A stretch of 64,000 nt of DNA from Helichrysum umbraculigerum (taxonomy: Eukaryota; Streptophyta; Magnoliopsida; Asterales; Asteraceae), in contig CATIUR010000001.1 of assembly GCA_949592205.1 (NCBI GenBank), positions 212,356,250-212,420,249 on the forward strand, given 5' to 3'. The notes beneath the pieces were generated by a model that was not told the origin of the DNA, ran no database searches, and saw nothing but the letters and a program-made list of their open reading frames with translations. Of this stretch, positions 44,658-55,233 are shown one piece after another. How positions within the stretch are numbered: position 1 is the stretch's first letter; every line of letters starts with the position of its first letter. The translations under genes were made by a program, and so were the position numbers.

Positions 44658-47600
44658 TGTCGCACCCCCAAATTCATGAATAGCGGAAGCATACTTTGGG
44701 TGCGACTAATCAAGGTAATCAAAGCACATAAGATATATAGGAACGACTCTATATGCGTCGTTTACAAAAATTACATTGATAGTTAAATGTTTACAAAGTT
44801 GAAGCTATTACATAGCTCGTGTTCTGAAAATGAGATATTCCAATACATAAATACTTTTACAAAATATATTAACGCAAGGAAATCTCTAATGTCTGCATGC
44901 TGACTCGAGCTACAAGTATCCTGTATGGGCAGTCCAACCTACTGCTGAGTACCTGTGATACATGCTAAAAATGGTTAGCTAACGCTGGTGAGCTCACAAG
45001 TTTGAATATCAAATATCGTATGAACCGCAAGATTTAATGTATTGATTTGCAACCAAGCATATAATAATGTATACAGCCATGAGCACATAGTCTGAGCTTA
45101 ACTGAGGTGTCAGGATCCACATTCAAGGACCTGATCGAGGGTGCCTCCCCACGAACGCCTAATTTACACTCGCCTGAACAAATGCTAATGCGTCCGTTTG
45201 ACCAGTTAGTGCTTGCTAACCCGGATGAGGATTGTCAATCCTATATGGTACCATACACTAACATTCGCGCTACCAAACTATGTTGTGGAGGACTTAAAAT
45301 GATTAGTTGTATAAACTCATGTAGTATATGAAAAGTTTATACTCGCGTCCACATGTTAAAAACAAGCAATGAATCACACCCCTGAGTGAAAACAGTAAAA
45401 AGAGGGGCCATGAGACTCATCTGAGTCTGATGCGTTTATCTCAATAAACGTGCGTTGCTTAGCCAAGCAATGATGTCCGAAGACTGTAACCTGAGGGCGT
45501 CTAAGACGCGCGTTGGTTAATACGAGTAGGTATCTCAAAAGATCACATATGCTAGTTGATCACATAACTAGTAATGTCCAAATACATTTGGTTTGTTTGT
45601 TTACGTTTTGACAACGTGTACGGCCCGTTGGTGACGGATTGTAATAATAATCTCAACTATTATTATTATGCTCGTGTTGTGGTATACTTAATTATATATG
45701 TCTTGTGTATAAGTTGTATCGTATCCGATTTGTTTGGTATAACATATTCCAGTACTTAGGAAAATAATTCAACTATGTTTTTGGCGACACTGGGCAAGTG
45801 TCGCTATAGGCGACACTAGATAGGCGACACTAGGTGAGTGTCGCTGGATTCATGATTTTTAATTGATTAGCGACATTAGATTAGTGTCGCTATAGGCGAC
45901 ACTTCTTCAATTATGGCGACACTATGGTAGTGTCGCTAGTATAAATCTGATTTAAGTATTTCAGCGACATTGGAGTAGTGTCGCTAAATAGGCGACACTT
46001 GGCTCAGCGACACTATGCTAGTGTCGTTAGTACTGTTTTTGGCACTCTAGCGACACTAGCCGCTGTTAGTGCATTTCGTGCTTCGTTTTATGGTCAAACG
46101 TACTCGGTTTGACCCGAGATTTTTACCCAAGTCTTAAAATAGTTCATAAGGCTCATAAAGATTATCGGTTTGAGTCGGGGTTACCCCGAAGTGTCGGTTT
46201 TACTAAAATGACAAAACAGCCCCTAAGTTCAATAGCTTCAGATTTTTACTCGGTTTCGACTCGCGATTTGGACACTTTTTAGTTCACATCAATTCTCAAC
46301 AAAAATCACACATATACTCTTATATGTCTAGTATTTTAGAGAATTTTCCCGATAATTATAGGGGTCGGTATCTTAGTCAAATAAAATAGAGAAGGTGAAG
46401 TGTTCGGTTTTCGGCCAAAACGTATACCCGTGTACAAATCGATTTTTACAGAAAAACGAGAGCATTTTGAGAGGAAACTTTCTTCATGAAAGTTGTATTT
46501 GACAAAAATACGAAGATTTCGGTATATTTTTCATAGTCTAACTCGAAACACACAATTTTATATAATTTATTTCGTGAGACTGTTTTTCTGTGATCTTTTC
46601 GGTTTACACAAACAAGTTTCAAAAACGAGTTTTAAATTTCGGTTTGGATATTATCTAGCTAGATAAACAACTAGACAAGTAAATAAACATAATATAAGTA
46701 GTTTTTAAGGTGACGAAAACTTACGAGTGTCGGTTTTAAAAGCCGAAAATATAGGAACGTAGAGTCTCACGTGGTGATTGTTTTCTTCCAAACAAGCTAT
46801 GCAATCCAAGGTGTTTTGTGGTGGATTTTTGGTGGTGCTTGGGGTGGCCGATGTTCTCAAGAGAAAGAGAGAGGAAGAGATGGAGAAATGAGAGTTAGAG
46901 AGACAGAGAGATAGGTTGAGTGAATGATGAAGAAAGGGTGTGTTTGGTGGTTAAATGTCAAAGAAGCAAAAGAATGGCTTGCCATGCTTGGCCATTTGGC
47001 CGGTTTTGGTGGGGTCCACCATGTGTGGACTTCACCAAATTTTCGTTCTCCAGTTCGCATCCCGTACGGTGTTCGTTTACCCGTTCGTTTCGTCGTTCGT
47101 TTAAACGTTAAACGTTTTATACGCGCGTTTTAAATAACGATTTAAATTTCGATGTTTTTGATTGAAGTATTTATTAAAATACTTGAAAACATTTATAAAA
47201 ATGTTTAGTTACATTGTCGGGTTCGGTTTATACGTTTATGTTGTGATCGTTTAGTCGCGTGACGATTTATAATCGTTATAATTGTTATCGTAAATACGCG
47301 ATATTTTTAGTGGGAGTATTCCATCAAAATACTTTGTCTTGAGTTATAAATATATGACTTGAGTTTATTTGATTTGTCGGGCGCGTCTCGCGCGTTAAAT
47401 TCGTGTCGGTTACGTTTTAACTAAAACGTACATTGTTTCGTATATTATTAATACATAATAATATAATGTAAATAACTACTATTTAAATATTAAATAGATT
47501 TATGTTATTTATTAAAAGTTGCACCAACGTCCGTATGTATCGAAATCCATCCGATATAAAAATGTACGATTTAGCCAAATCGCGTATGTGTATATATTCA

Positions 47601-47707
47601 ACAATATATATAGAAGGGTACATAAATTAGCCTAACTAAAGAACTAATTACATGTATTAACAGGTGATTAGGCACTAAAAACTAGCCCTAATTTGGCGGG
47701 TGTCACA
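44658..47707 (-). repeat. O2 5' LTR (3050 bp)
   Basis: TGTCGCACCCCC...GGCGGGTGTCACA, sister of 25319-28965 without the solo Copia LTR. Array at 45783-46059; promoter block 47062-47107; terminal stem-loop 44659-44706. O1 gag sequence starts at 47708. Confidence 0.93.
45783..46059 (-). repeat. Palindrome array in O2 5' LTR
   Basis: Same GCGACACTA/TAGTGTCGC inverted pairs as 26454-26730, same length and phasing, with a handful of point differences. Confidence 0.9.
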
Positions 47708-47709
47708 TG

Positions 47710-48363
47710 ATGACTGAGGAGTATTGTCCTAGAGAGGAAATACAAAAGCTGGAAACAGAATTCTGGAATCACTCTATCAACAGCAATGACATAGCCGGGT
47801 ACACTACTCGCTTTCATCAACTAGCCCTCTTGTGTCCAACTGTGGTCAATCCTGAATACAAAAGGGTCGAGAGGTATATCTAGGGACTTCCCGCAAGCAT
47901 CAAAGGGATGGTAACTGCATCCAAACCGGGGACTATCCAAAGTGCTGTTCGTATGGCTCACAGCCTCATGGCACAGGTTGTCCGTGACGGGAAGGATAAC
48001 AAAAGAAAAGCTGACGGAAACCCTGACAACCAAGGCCAAACCAACAAAAAGCCTGCGACTACCAAGGTCAGCGCCTCTGGATCTGAAAACAAGAAGGTGT
48101 ACACTGGAACCAAACCCTTCTGCTCAAAATGCAAATGCCATCATGACGGGCCTTGTGGCACCCCCTGTGACAAGTGCAAGCGTTATGGTCATCTTGCTAA
48201 AGACTGCCGAGTGAAAGCTTGTTACGAGTGTGGCACCGTAGGACACTACCGTAGCGATTGTCCTAAACTGAAAAACAATAACACCGCTAAAGGAAGGTTT
48301 TTCGTGCTGAATGCTAGGGACACTCAACCAGAACCTGACACGGGTACGTACTTTGTTGCGTAA
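47710..48363 (+). pseudogene. gag: O1 gag, C-terminal part
   Basis: Starts inside the Gag core (MTEEYCPREEIQKLETEFWN, matching about residue 131 of the open copy) because O2 inserted here. TAG at 47881-47883 replaces a residue in the conserved KYIRGLP-like motif (RYI-stop-GLPA). Then come a basic Lys/Asn-rich linker, a CSKCKCHHDGPC cluster and two zinc knuckles, CDKCKRYGHLAKDC and CYECGTVGHYRSDC. The frame ends TGTYFVA-stop where protease would start in autonomous relatives (the open copy reads VVTGTFLLNN). So the gag-only state looks like a clean loss of all downstream pol. Confidence 0.87.
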
Positions 48364-49111
48364 TGTCTATTCTATTCTTTGACGGTAGTGTATAATTGGT
48401 TTAGCAAACTGTAGTTAATCGAGTCCGGCAGTGTAATACGTAATTGCACTTTAAAATTTAACGGCTAGACTTTCTCTTGAGATCGGTAACTCGGATATCA
48501 TTATTAATATATATCGATAAATCGGTCATCTTGTTGGAATCATTCATTCGGAGGAAACTAATCGTTTTCCTAATCATGGATAAATTAGTATTAGTGTGTG
48601 TTATAATATTCGGTTAGTTAAAACGGTATATAATTCGGTATGCATGATTTGGTATATAATTTGGTTGATATAAATTCGGTTATCACTTCGGTGATATAAA
48701 TTCGGGTATCACTTCGGTGATATAATTCAGTTTATGTATCGGAAATCTTAGAACGGATATAGATCTCATACTGTATCAGTAGAGGTAGAACCCATCAAAT
48801 TCGGGATAAGAGATCGGTAGTTACTTTAGAACTCTAGGAATACGGTATAACTCATCAAGTTCGGCGGATTATTAATCCATTTCATGGTAATACTTGTTAA
48901 TGCAGACCGACCTTGTCACGTAGACATATTGGTCGGATAGAAATCGGAATTCTCTCTCATTTCTTTAGTGATCGGTAGGCTTAAGCCTAACAAGGGGGGA
49001 AGACTCGGAAAAAAAAAACTGAAAGTCGTAATAAGTAGACTTATATTATATAGTCGGCCTTAGAAACACGCGGACCTAGGTTTCGGTTGCATTTCGGGAC
49101 GAAATTCTCTT
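48364..49111 (+). other. O1 3' untranslated internal stretch
   Basis: No ORF. Contains a short tandem repeat at about 48658-48730 (TAATTCGGTTATCACTTCGG-like, two to three copies) and repeated ATTCGG words. Ends with GGGACGAAATTCTC before the PPT. Confidence 0.7.
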
Positions 49112-49124
49112 AACAAAGGGAGAA
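49112..49124 (+). other. O1 polypurine tract
   Basis: AACAAAGGGAGAA immediately before the LTR start TGTGATACCCGG. Confidence 0.9.
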
Positions 49125-49213
49125 TGTGATACCCGGTCAAAAAGGGCAAAATTAGCGGCCAATTTAAACCTAAATTATTCATACTTGGTACGTATTAATA
49201 CGAAAGTATTCGG

Positions 49214-49215
<2 letters not shown>

Positions 49216-49273
<58 letters not shown>
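49216..49273 (+). repeat. (TA)n microsatellite in O1 3' LTR
   Basis: About 28 uninterrupted TA units. The matching region of the 5' LTR is outside the window. Confidence 0.95.
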
Positions 49274-49274
<1 letters not shown>

Positions 49275-49591
49275 CATTTAATGATTAGTTAATAATCACA
49301 TGTAATCAATCCGAAAGAACGCAGAAACATAAAAACGAATGTCGGTACAAAACATTTTTAAATAATATATTATTAATGAGAATAATAATTATTTACTCGG
49401 TTGAATATTTAAACACCTTTTTGTACACTAAAAACCATCCGTCAAGCTGAGTTAAAACAAAGTTATATTTTTATATCTCACCAAAAGTATTTTTATGAAA
49501 TACTTCAATTAAAAATATATACGATTTCATATTTAGAAATTTATCATTTGAAAATATTATACTACTTAACGATCGGGTAAACGAACACGGG

Positions 49592-49600
49592 TATAAAATA
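49592..49600 (+). promoter_or_regulatory. TATA box of O1 LTR
   Basis: TATAAAATA directly downstream of CGGGTAAACGAACACGGG, a block shared with the other Gypsy LTRs. Predicted transcript start is about 30 bases downstream, inside the hairpin 49613-49648. Confidence 0.72.
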
Positions 49601-49990
49601 CCCACCAATATCAATTATTGGAGCCGGATATAACCGACTCCAATAATTCACAAACACACACACACGATCTCACCATTTTTTCTTCTTCTTCCTCTCGGTT
49701 CTTCTATTTCTTCTTCAATCATCACAACAACAATTAACAAGCAACAACAACATCGATCATCATCATCATCTCATCATCTTCTTCTTCATAATCGATCCAT
49801 CATCATCATCATCTTCTTCACTCCGGTTCCATTTTAAAATTGTAAGGAAACTTTAAACTTTACTTTAAATTTATGTTTAGTATGTTTATTACATCACGTA
49901 TTAGTGTTCTAAAGAGGTAATTATGTCCAAAAATGAAAAAGAAACTCGACTGCTGTGTAAAAATTCGAGCAGGAGTGGGAACCAACAGGA

Positions 49991-50092
49991 GCCGATCGGC
50001 TAGATCATCTTAGCCGAACGGCTGAGTGATCATAGCCGAACAGCTAGGTGATCTTAGCCGAACGGCTAAGTGACCCTAGCCGAACGGCTAGC
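49991..50092 (+). repeat. O1 LTR palindrome array, 3' copy
   Basis: Five ~22-bp units; three of the internal ones keep perfect AGCCG-AA-CGGCT symmetry. It lies about 390 bases downstream of the TATA box, so it would be transcribed. Confidence 0.9.
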
Positions 50093-51283
50093 TTTGTGTA
50101 ACCGGTCCAAAACGCGGCCAAAAACTAATACAGTACAAATACATTCGCGCAGTATTTTCGTTACGTGTTAAACTTAAAAATATATAACTAATATTTGACA
50201 CTAGTTTAATACGGATTGTGAAATAATAATTATTTCCAACTCATATCACCAACGATCTTTTCAAAATAATCTTTCGAAACAAACAAACTATTGATATAGT
50301 TTAACGCTAAAACAATCACTTATATATGAATGACCTTATATGCATAGGGCATTAGAAGGTTTCGGACTGTTCATTCCATATCGGATATTCATAGCTCGGC
50401 TAGACTCAGGTGAGTCTCACGGCCCCATTTTACTGTTTTACTATTTTAAACTCGGGGGAGATGCAACACAAATTGTTTTCGTGATCACAGTTATTCGGTT
50501 AGTTAATTAAGTTATTAACTTGGTTAATTAAATTCGGTTATTAATTTCGGTTATCATTGTCGGTATTGATTTGTTCGGTTATTGCATGAGTGTTTTAATT
50601 CGGGAAAGACCTCATCATTGCATGGTTCGTTAACTTAATAGGGCGCGATTACTAAAGAATAGATCTATTTGGGGAGTGACGTTCCTGTCCGGGTTGCTAG
50701 CTACAACCATTCCAAACGGGCACTTTAGTAGTTGTTATGGGTGTTGATACCGTTCGGGAGGCAGAAAATCTGGTTAGGCCTCGAACCATGGCTCAGTGCA
50801 ATATCAGTGTCGGTATATTTAATTAGGAAACCTTAATTGGTTAATTTAATCATTGTTCGGTTATAATGTTTAATCACTGTTCGATTATAAATCGTCGGAT
50901 AATACTGTGTATCACATCATGTTTTATGTTAAACCTGTGAGATTCACCAGCTTTATAGCTGACCTTTTAGTGTTGTATTCTCAGGTGATCAGCTATAGTA
51001 GGGTGGCCCATAGGATACGCTAGCTAGTACGAGTCGCATGCATCTATAAACATATGAAGATTTTATAGCATTATCTTTTGTTAATCGGTTATGTATTAAA
51101 ATCTTCAGAATCATTATGCGAACTCAATTATGTTGTAAAACTTATGACCTAAACTATGTATTACTTTTGTAAAATGTATAAACGTCTCATGTAGAGTCGT
51201 TTGCTTGTACCTCTGCATTTTGATTATTGATTAGTCACACCCAAATTGTCGCTTCCGCAAATCATGAAATCAGGGGTGTGACA

Positions 51284-52128
51284 CTTACCGGCCCGTTAAA
51301 AACAATACTCATCTTCTCATAATGAGAAACTCATAATGAAAAACGTGATCATTTTTTTTTCCAAAATCCTCATCAAAAGTAACCAATTAGAACGAGCTCT
51401 TTATTTTTTTTTTTCTTTCGTTAATTAGACACTGCCGGCGGTGGTTGTTTAGCAATCGATCGAAATTTGTATATGTATATGTATATGTCATGCGTTAGGG
51501 TTAAGAATATGTACAAGCCATTTATTTGTATTAATTAATATGTATAAATATACACATATACATGTGTATCCGATAATCTGTATCTGTATGTTGGTAAAGA
51601 AATCAATGAAAGAGAAATGAAAAGAAGAAATAAATAAATAAAAATATTAACAATCCAAAGATTATTATTTTTTATTAAAGAGATAAATTAAAGTTTTCGT
51701 GTAAAATGACCAAACTACTTCACACGTTAGTGGTAAAAAATTAACAAATGTAGTTAGCGGACAACTGGTGACACAAAATAACGAATACATGGATGTCTAG
51801 TGATATTATTGAAATTAAAGGATGAAACGTGATTTTTGTAACAAACATATGGACGATTTGGGCAACTTTCTAACATAACCCACTTGTTGAGTCAAACTTT
51901 GAGGGGCTGAGGGGCTTTCTATATAAAGCTAACATACAACATTAGTGTTGCTTAAAAGAGTAACACACCAATTAAGAGCATACAAGTCAAGTCGACTCAA
52001 TAATAAAGGTATATTGGTAAATGTGGGTTTAGAAAAAACTGAAGTGATGTAAACTGTTGGTAGTGTAGTGTCAGTTTTGTGTCAGTTTTGAAAAGTGTTG
52101 ACGTGATGCTGATTTGGCAAAAACTTAC
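51284..52128. other. Intergenic DNA, nothing recognised
   Basis: AT-rich, with a poly-T run (51345-51420) and a TATATA zone. CTATATAAAGC near 51930 looks like a TATA box, but no ORF follows. No gene call made. Confidence 0.6.
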
Positions 52129-52236
52129 GCGTCAGTTTGTGTCACTATTGGGAGGAGTATACTTTGAATTTTTGTTATTAATTAATATATAAAGCTAGGT
52201 GATGTGGCCATGCCCAACAGTGACACAAACTGACGC
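52129..52236. mobile_element. Short inverted-repeat (MITE-like) element
   Basis: 24-base arms at 52129-52152 and 52213-52236 match as inverted repeats with one mismatch (GCGTCAGTTTGTGTCACT... against ...AGTGACACAAACTGACGC), around a 60-bp AT-rich centre. No target duplication seen, so it may be part of a larger element. Confidence 0.6.
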
Positions 52237-52238
52237 TG

Positions 52239-52443
52239 AACCGGTTTTCTAGAACCCGACGGGTCCAAACCGGTTTGGACTTTAGGGTTTAGAAACCGGG
52301 TTGGAATCGGGTTGGGTTGAAAACCCGGTCAAAAACCCGAAAACCGGTCAAAAACCGGTTCGGGTTGGTCAAAACCGGTTTTGACTTTTTTGACTAAATA
52401 CCGGTTCAGGTTTGGGTCGGGTTAGCCCGGAACCGGTTTTTGT
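52239..52443. repeat. ACCGGTTT-rich low-complexity repeat
   Basis: Repeated AACCGGTT, ACCCGG and GGTCAAAA words in irregular spacing. Non-coding. Confidence 0.7.
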
Positions 52444-52658
52444 GCACCGCTAGTTATCGGTTCGTTTACACTTAGGTTGCGACTTGCGAGTACACGGAGT
52501 CACGGAGTAGTAAATATAAATTTATTGATTTTTTGAACAACAATTGAATTATAAATAAAAATACTAGCTAGATGCTAGAAGATACAAACACCAAACCGAG
52601 AAAAGATACTAGTAAATATAAATTTATTATCCATTAATGGGGTGTTGAAGTAGGGACT

Positions 52659-53240
52659 AGGGCTGTTAACAATCCGAATTGAGTTGAATATAAGGATGCT
52701 TGAGCTCAACTCGTTTACTAATTACTCGGTTTGAGCTCGACTCGAATTCGAATAAGTTGAAAAAATTATGTTCGAGCTCGAATTTAAATAATTTTTGGTT
52801 GTTGGAGCTCGCATGCGATGTTCGTTTATTTAATAGGAAAGTGGTTTATGAACCAAAATTTCAAGCGTAATTTGCTTGTTTATGAACTCGAGATCAATGT
52901 ACTGATTCCAAATCTCGAAATCAAGTTCGAATAAGCTCATTTATACTTGACGTCTTAGGTTTAAATTTATTAGTTATATATATATTTAAAGTTCTAAATA
53001 CACAATATTCTTATTTAAAATCGACTCGCTTGACCCGAATAGCTCGTCTAACTCGGAACTAAATGAACTTCCGAACAAGCCGAGTCGAACATCAATTTTT
53101 TATACTCGAGTCGTGAAGTTAATCGAATAGTAATTTTTCGTTCGAGCTCGACTCGTGTTCGAATATTATCAAACTCGAATTTGAGTTAAACGAGCTCGAA
53201 CTCGAGTAGCTCGTTAAATGCTCAACTCGTTAACACCCCT
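52659..53240. mobile_element. GAGCTC-rich element with terminal inverted repeats
   Basis: Ends AGGGCTGTTAAC and GTTAACACCCCT form 12-base inverted repeats with one mismatch. The interior is packed with GAGCTC, CTCGA and ACTCG words in both orientations. The ends recall hAT-type non-autonomous elements, but I see no 8-bp duplication. Confidence 0.55.
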
Positions 53241-53356
53241 AACAGTGATGTAAAAATGATTCGTGGCACTTGTTTCACACCGTTTTCTTAAACTAAACTT
53301 GTTATCAATTTTTCAGACTACAACAATTTAGGCAGTTTTTTAAAGGGTTAATGCTA

Positions 53357-54075
53357 TAAAAATTAGCAACATACTTATTTTTTGTACCAAGGTGAGAAAC
53401 GTACTTATTTTATTACCAATGTGAGTCCAAACTTTTAAGTTTAGGTCACCGTTTAATTATCACGATTGCTCACATGCCGCTGACCTGTATACTACTCCCT
53501 CCGTCCCATATCTATTGTCCAGTATTCCATTTTGAGATGTCCCAAATTAATTGTCCACTTCCATAAATAGAAAAAAATAATGAGATAATGTTCATTTATG
53601 CCCCTAATTTATATATGTAAGACAAAAAGGTAGGTAAAAAGTAAAGGGTAAAATTGTCTTGTTACCGAAAATTAAGAGAGATGGTGATGTTTTTCTTAAA
53701 CTGCGTGTTTTTTGTCTGGGACAATAAAATTGGGACTGAGGGAGTATTAATGACAAGTTAGATATATTTAGTGCACTTAAACTTTATTCCTTGATAAAAT
53801 TCATTTGTTACCCTAATTTTTTCCACAATCGGTCTTTTATGTTTAATTCAACTTATAAAGTTAGTGTTTCAAATGAATTTCACCGAAAAATTAAGTTTAA
53901 GTACACTGAATATATCTAACGTGTCATGTCATGTCATTAAAAAGTATACATGTTGTCAATATGGGAGAAATGGTGATAACTAAATAGTAATTTAAAATAT
54001 CATATTACTAACATTGAAACAAAATTTAAGAATTCGTTACTCACCTTATAATAAATACTCGTTATTTGCCACCCC
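53357..54075. mobile_element. Foldback-type element with long inverted arms
   Basis: The left half (from about 53357) and the right half (to about 54075) are imperfect inverted copies. Strongest part: 53770-53786 area against 53893-53920 (26 of 28 bases in GTTAGATATATT...ACTTAAACTT). Further matches: TATCAC, AGGTGAG and CTGTATAC blocks. The left arm is interrupted by the Stowaway-like MITE at 53495-53744. Confidence 0.6.
53495..53744. mobile_element. Stowaway-like MITE (Tc1/Mariner type), TA duplication
   Basis: 250 bp with ends CTCCCTCCGTCCCA and TGGGACTGAGGGAG, the classic plant Stowaway terminus, flanked by TA at 53493-53494 and 53745-53746. No ORF, as expected for a non-autonomous element. 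Confidence 0.92.
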
Positions 54076-54568
54076 ATTCACATTTACCAAGTTTAATTCC
54101 TTAATACTATTAAAATAAAATAAACAAAATAAACCTATATCTTCTAGAAGATGAAGATTGTCTGACATGAACATCCATGTCAGTTCGTAACTACCATAAA
54201 AAAATTCCATAAAACCAAATACAATAAACATATTCATTGTCATGAGTAACTATCTATGAAATACAACCAAATCAAAATAGAAAACATAAGATAAAAAACT
54301 CAAATGTATTAAACCCACATTAATAAGATCTTAAAATACAAACCCAAAAATAACAAATACAGATTCAAGATCTAAATCAACAAGATTACATCTACGGATT
54401 TAAAATATAAACTCCAAATTAGTAGATTGCGTGAGATGACGAGGATTTTCGATCTATGTCGTAGGTGCAGGTGACCAAAGAAAATACACCAACTCGCTGG
54501 AGACGCATCATTTGATCCCGATAGCCTTCCCGAGCAGTGACACCATCATCAAAACGGAATGACGACCT
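54076..54568. other. Intergenic DNA, nothing recognised
   Basis: AT-rich to about 54420, then a less AT-rich stretch without an ORF. Confidence 0.5.
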
Positions 54569-54778
54569 GGGGGTGTTTGGCTTGGCTTAAGCTTTTTAGC
54601 TTCTGCGTTATCTAAAAGCCAGGAATTTTGGGCTTTTAGCTTTTTAGCTTTTTAACCCCAAAATTTTTAGAAAGCCCTCCCTAAAAAGCTCATTCAAACA
54701 TTTGGAAAAAAAGACTTTTTAGCTGTAACATAACACAAAAGCTAAAAGCCTCCTTAAAAAGCTAGGCCAAACACCCCC
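54569..54778. mobile_element. MITE with GGGGGTGTTTGGC termini
   Basis: 210 bp; ends GGGGGTGTTTGGC and GCCAAACACCCCC are perfect 13-base inverted repeats, with AAGCTTTTTAGC/GCTAAAAGC inverted words inside. Ends of this kind occur in hAT-like plant MITEs; I could not see a convincing target duplication. Confidence 0.8.
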
Positions 54779-55012
54779 TTGGAGGAATTTCTGGCGACCG
54801 TTGCATCAGATCTGAAACTCAGATCTGTAGTTTCTGCTGTTTCTTTATTGTTTTTCGATTTAAAATGTCATTTGGTGTTCATGGTGGTTGGTGTTGTTGA
54901 TGATAAAACAAAGTAAAAATAAATGAATATAAATCTAAATGGTAGTTGGTGTTCATAAGGAATCTGGTGTGGTTTTACATTATGATGTTGTTGATTTGGT
55001 GATGATGATCTT

Positions 55013-55183
55013 AGAGCATACGGAGTGCCGGACTATTCTCGCCGTTTTCCCATTGAAAACGCCGGGCACTCGGCGTTTGGCACTCCCCGCCAGCGTTCGA
55101 GGCCGGCGTTTTCCGTCAAGGTCGTGCCCCAAACGTTGAATCAAATGACGTTTTCCTTTTTTTTTTTTTTTCGTGAGGTACAA
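55013..55183. mobile_element. Possible Tourist-like MITE end, cut by the Tekay insertion
   Basis: TTAGAGCATACGGAGTGCC at 55010-55028 resembles a Harbinger/Tourist terminus after a TTA duplication. The following GC-rich block (AACGCCGGGCACTCGGCGTT) folds on itself. The other end would lie beyond the LTR element, outside the window. Tentative. Confidence 0.35.
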
Positions 55184-55184
55184 T

Positions 55185-55233
55185 GTAACACCCCCAAATT
55201 TAACGGTTTGCGGAAGCATACATTGGGTGTTAC
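55185..55233 (-). other. Conserved LTR-terminal stem-loop
   Basis: Sense GTAACACCC ... GCTTCCGC ... GGGTGTTAC: a perfect 9-base stem at the very end of U5, next to the primer site. Equivalent structures: 22372-22420, 25320-25366, 44659-44706, 63090-63138 (minus), 21165-21215 and 51234-51282 (plus), with different but still paired bases. Confidence 0.8.

Larger units (their letters stand above)
25319..47707 (-). mobile_element. Tekay-type chromovirus O2, decayed, with nested insertions
   Basis: 3' LTR 25319-28965, PPT, pol remnants 29005-32293, gag remnants split by the Athila-like element (32523-42406), ORF0 remnant 43543-44268, primer site 44642-44654 and 5' LTR 44658-47707. It lies in the gag of O1: O1 coding sequence resumes at 47708. 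The protein order, FIDD-type RT and C-terminal chromodomain-like segment place it with chromoviruses of the Tekay/Del type. Many stops and frameshifts; LTRs differ by a few percent by eye. Confidence 0.9.
47708..51283 (+). mobile_element. Gag-only Gypsy element O1, right (3') part
   Basis: Resumes O1 in the middle of gag, followed by a 750-bp non-coding stretch, PPT and complete 3' LTR. The gag reaches its own terminal stop right after the zinc knuckles and no protease or RT follows, so O1 is a second, independent gag-only element. The right flank CTTAC (51284-51288) is the expected TSD; the left partner is outside the window. Confidence 0.87.
49125..51283 (+). repeat. O1 3' LTR (2159 bp)
   Basis: TGTGATACCCGG...GGGGTGTGACA. 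Contains (TA)n at 49216-49273, promoter block 49571-49602 with TATA box, a perfect 11-base-arm hairpin (49613-49648), a CAT microsatellite, the palindrome array (49991-50092) and the terminal stem-loop (51234-51282). Confidence 0.93.

Noticed and set aside
51920..52000. CTATATAAAGC as promoter of a host gene
   Set aside because: No ORF or splice-like exon follows within the intergenic stretch.
55013..55140. GC-rich ORF pair on both strands near 55000
   Set aside because: Frames overlap on opposite strands, and the GC-rich block is self-complementary; better explained as a MITE end.
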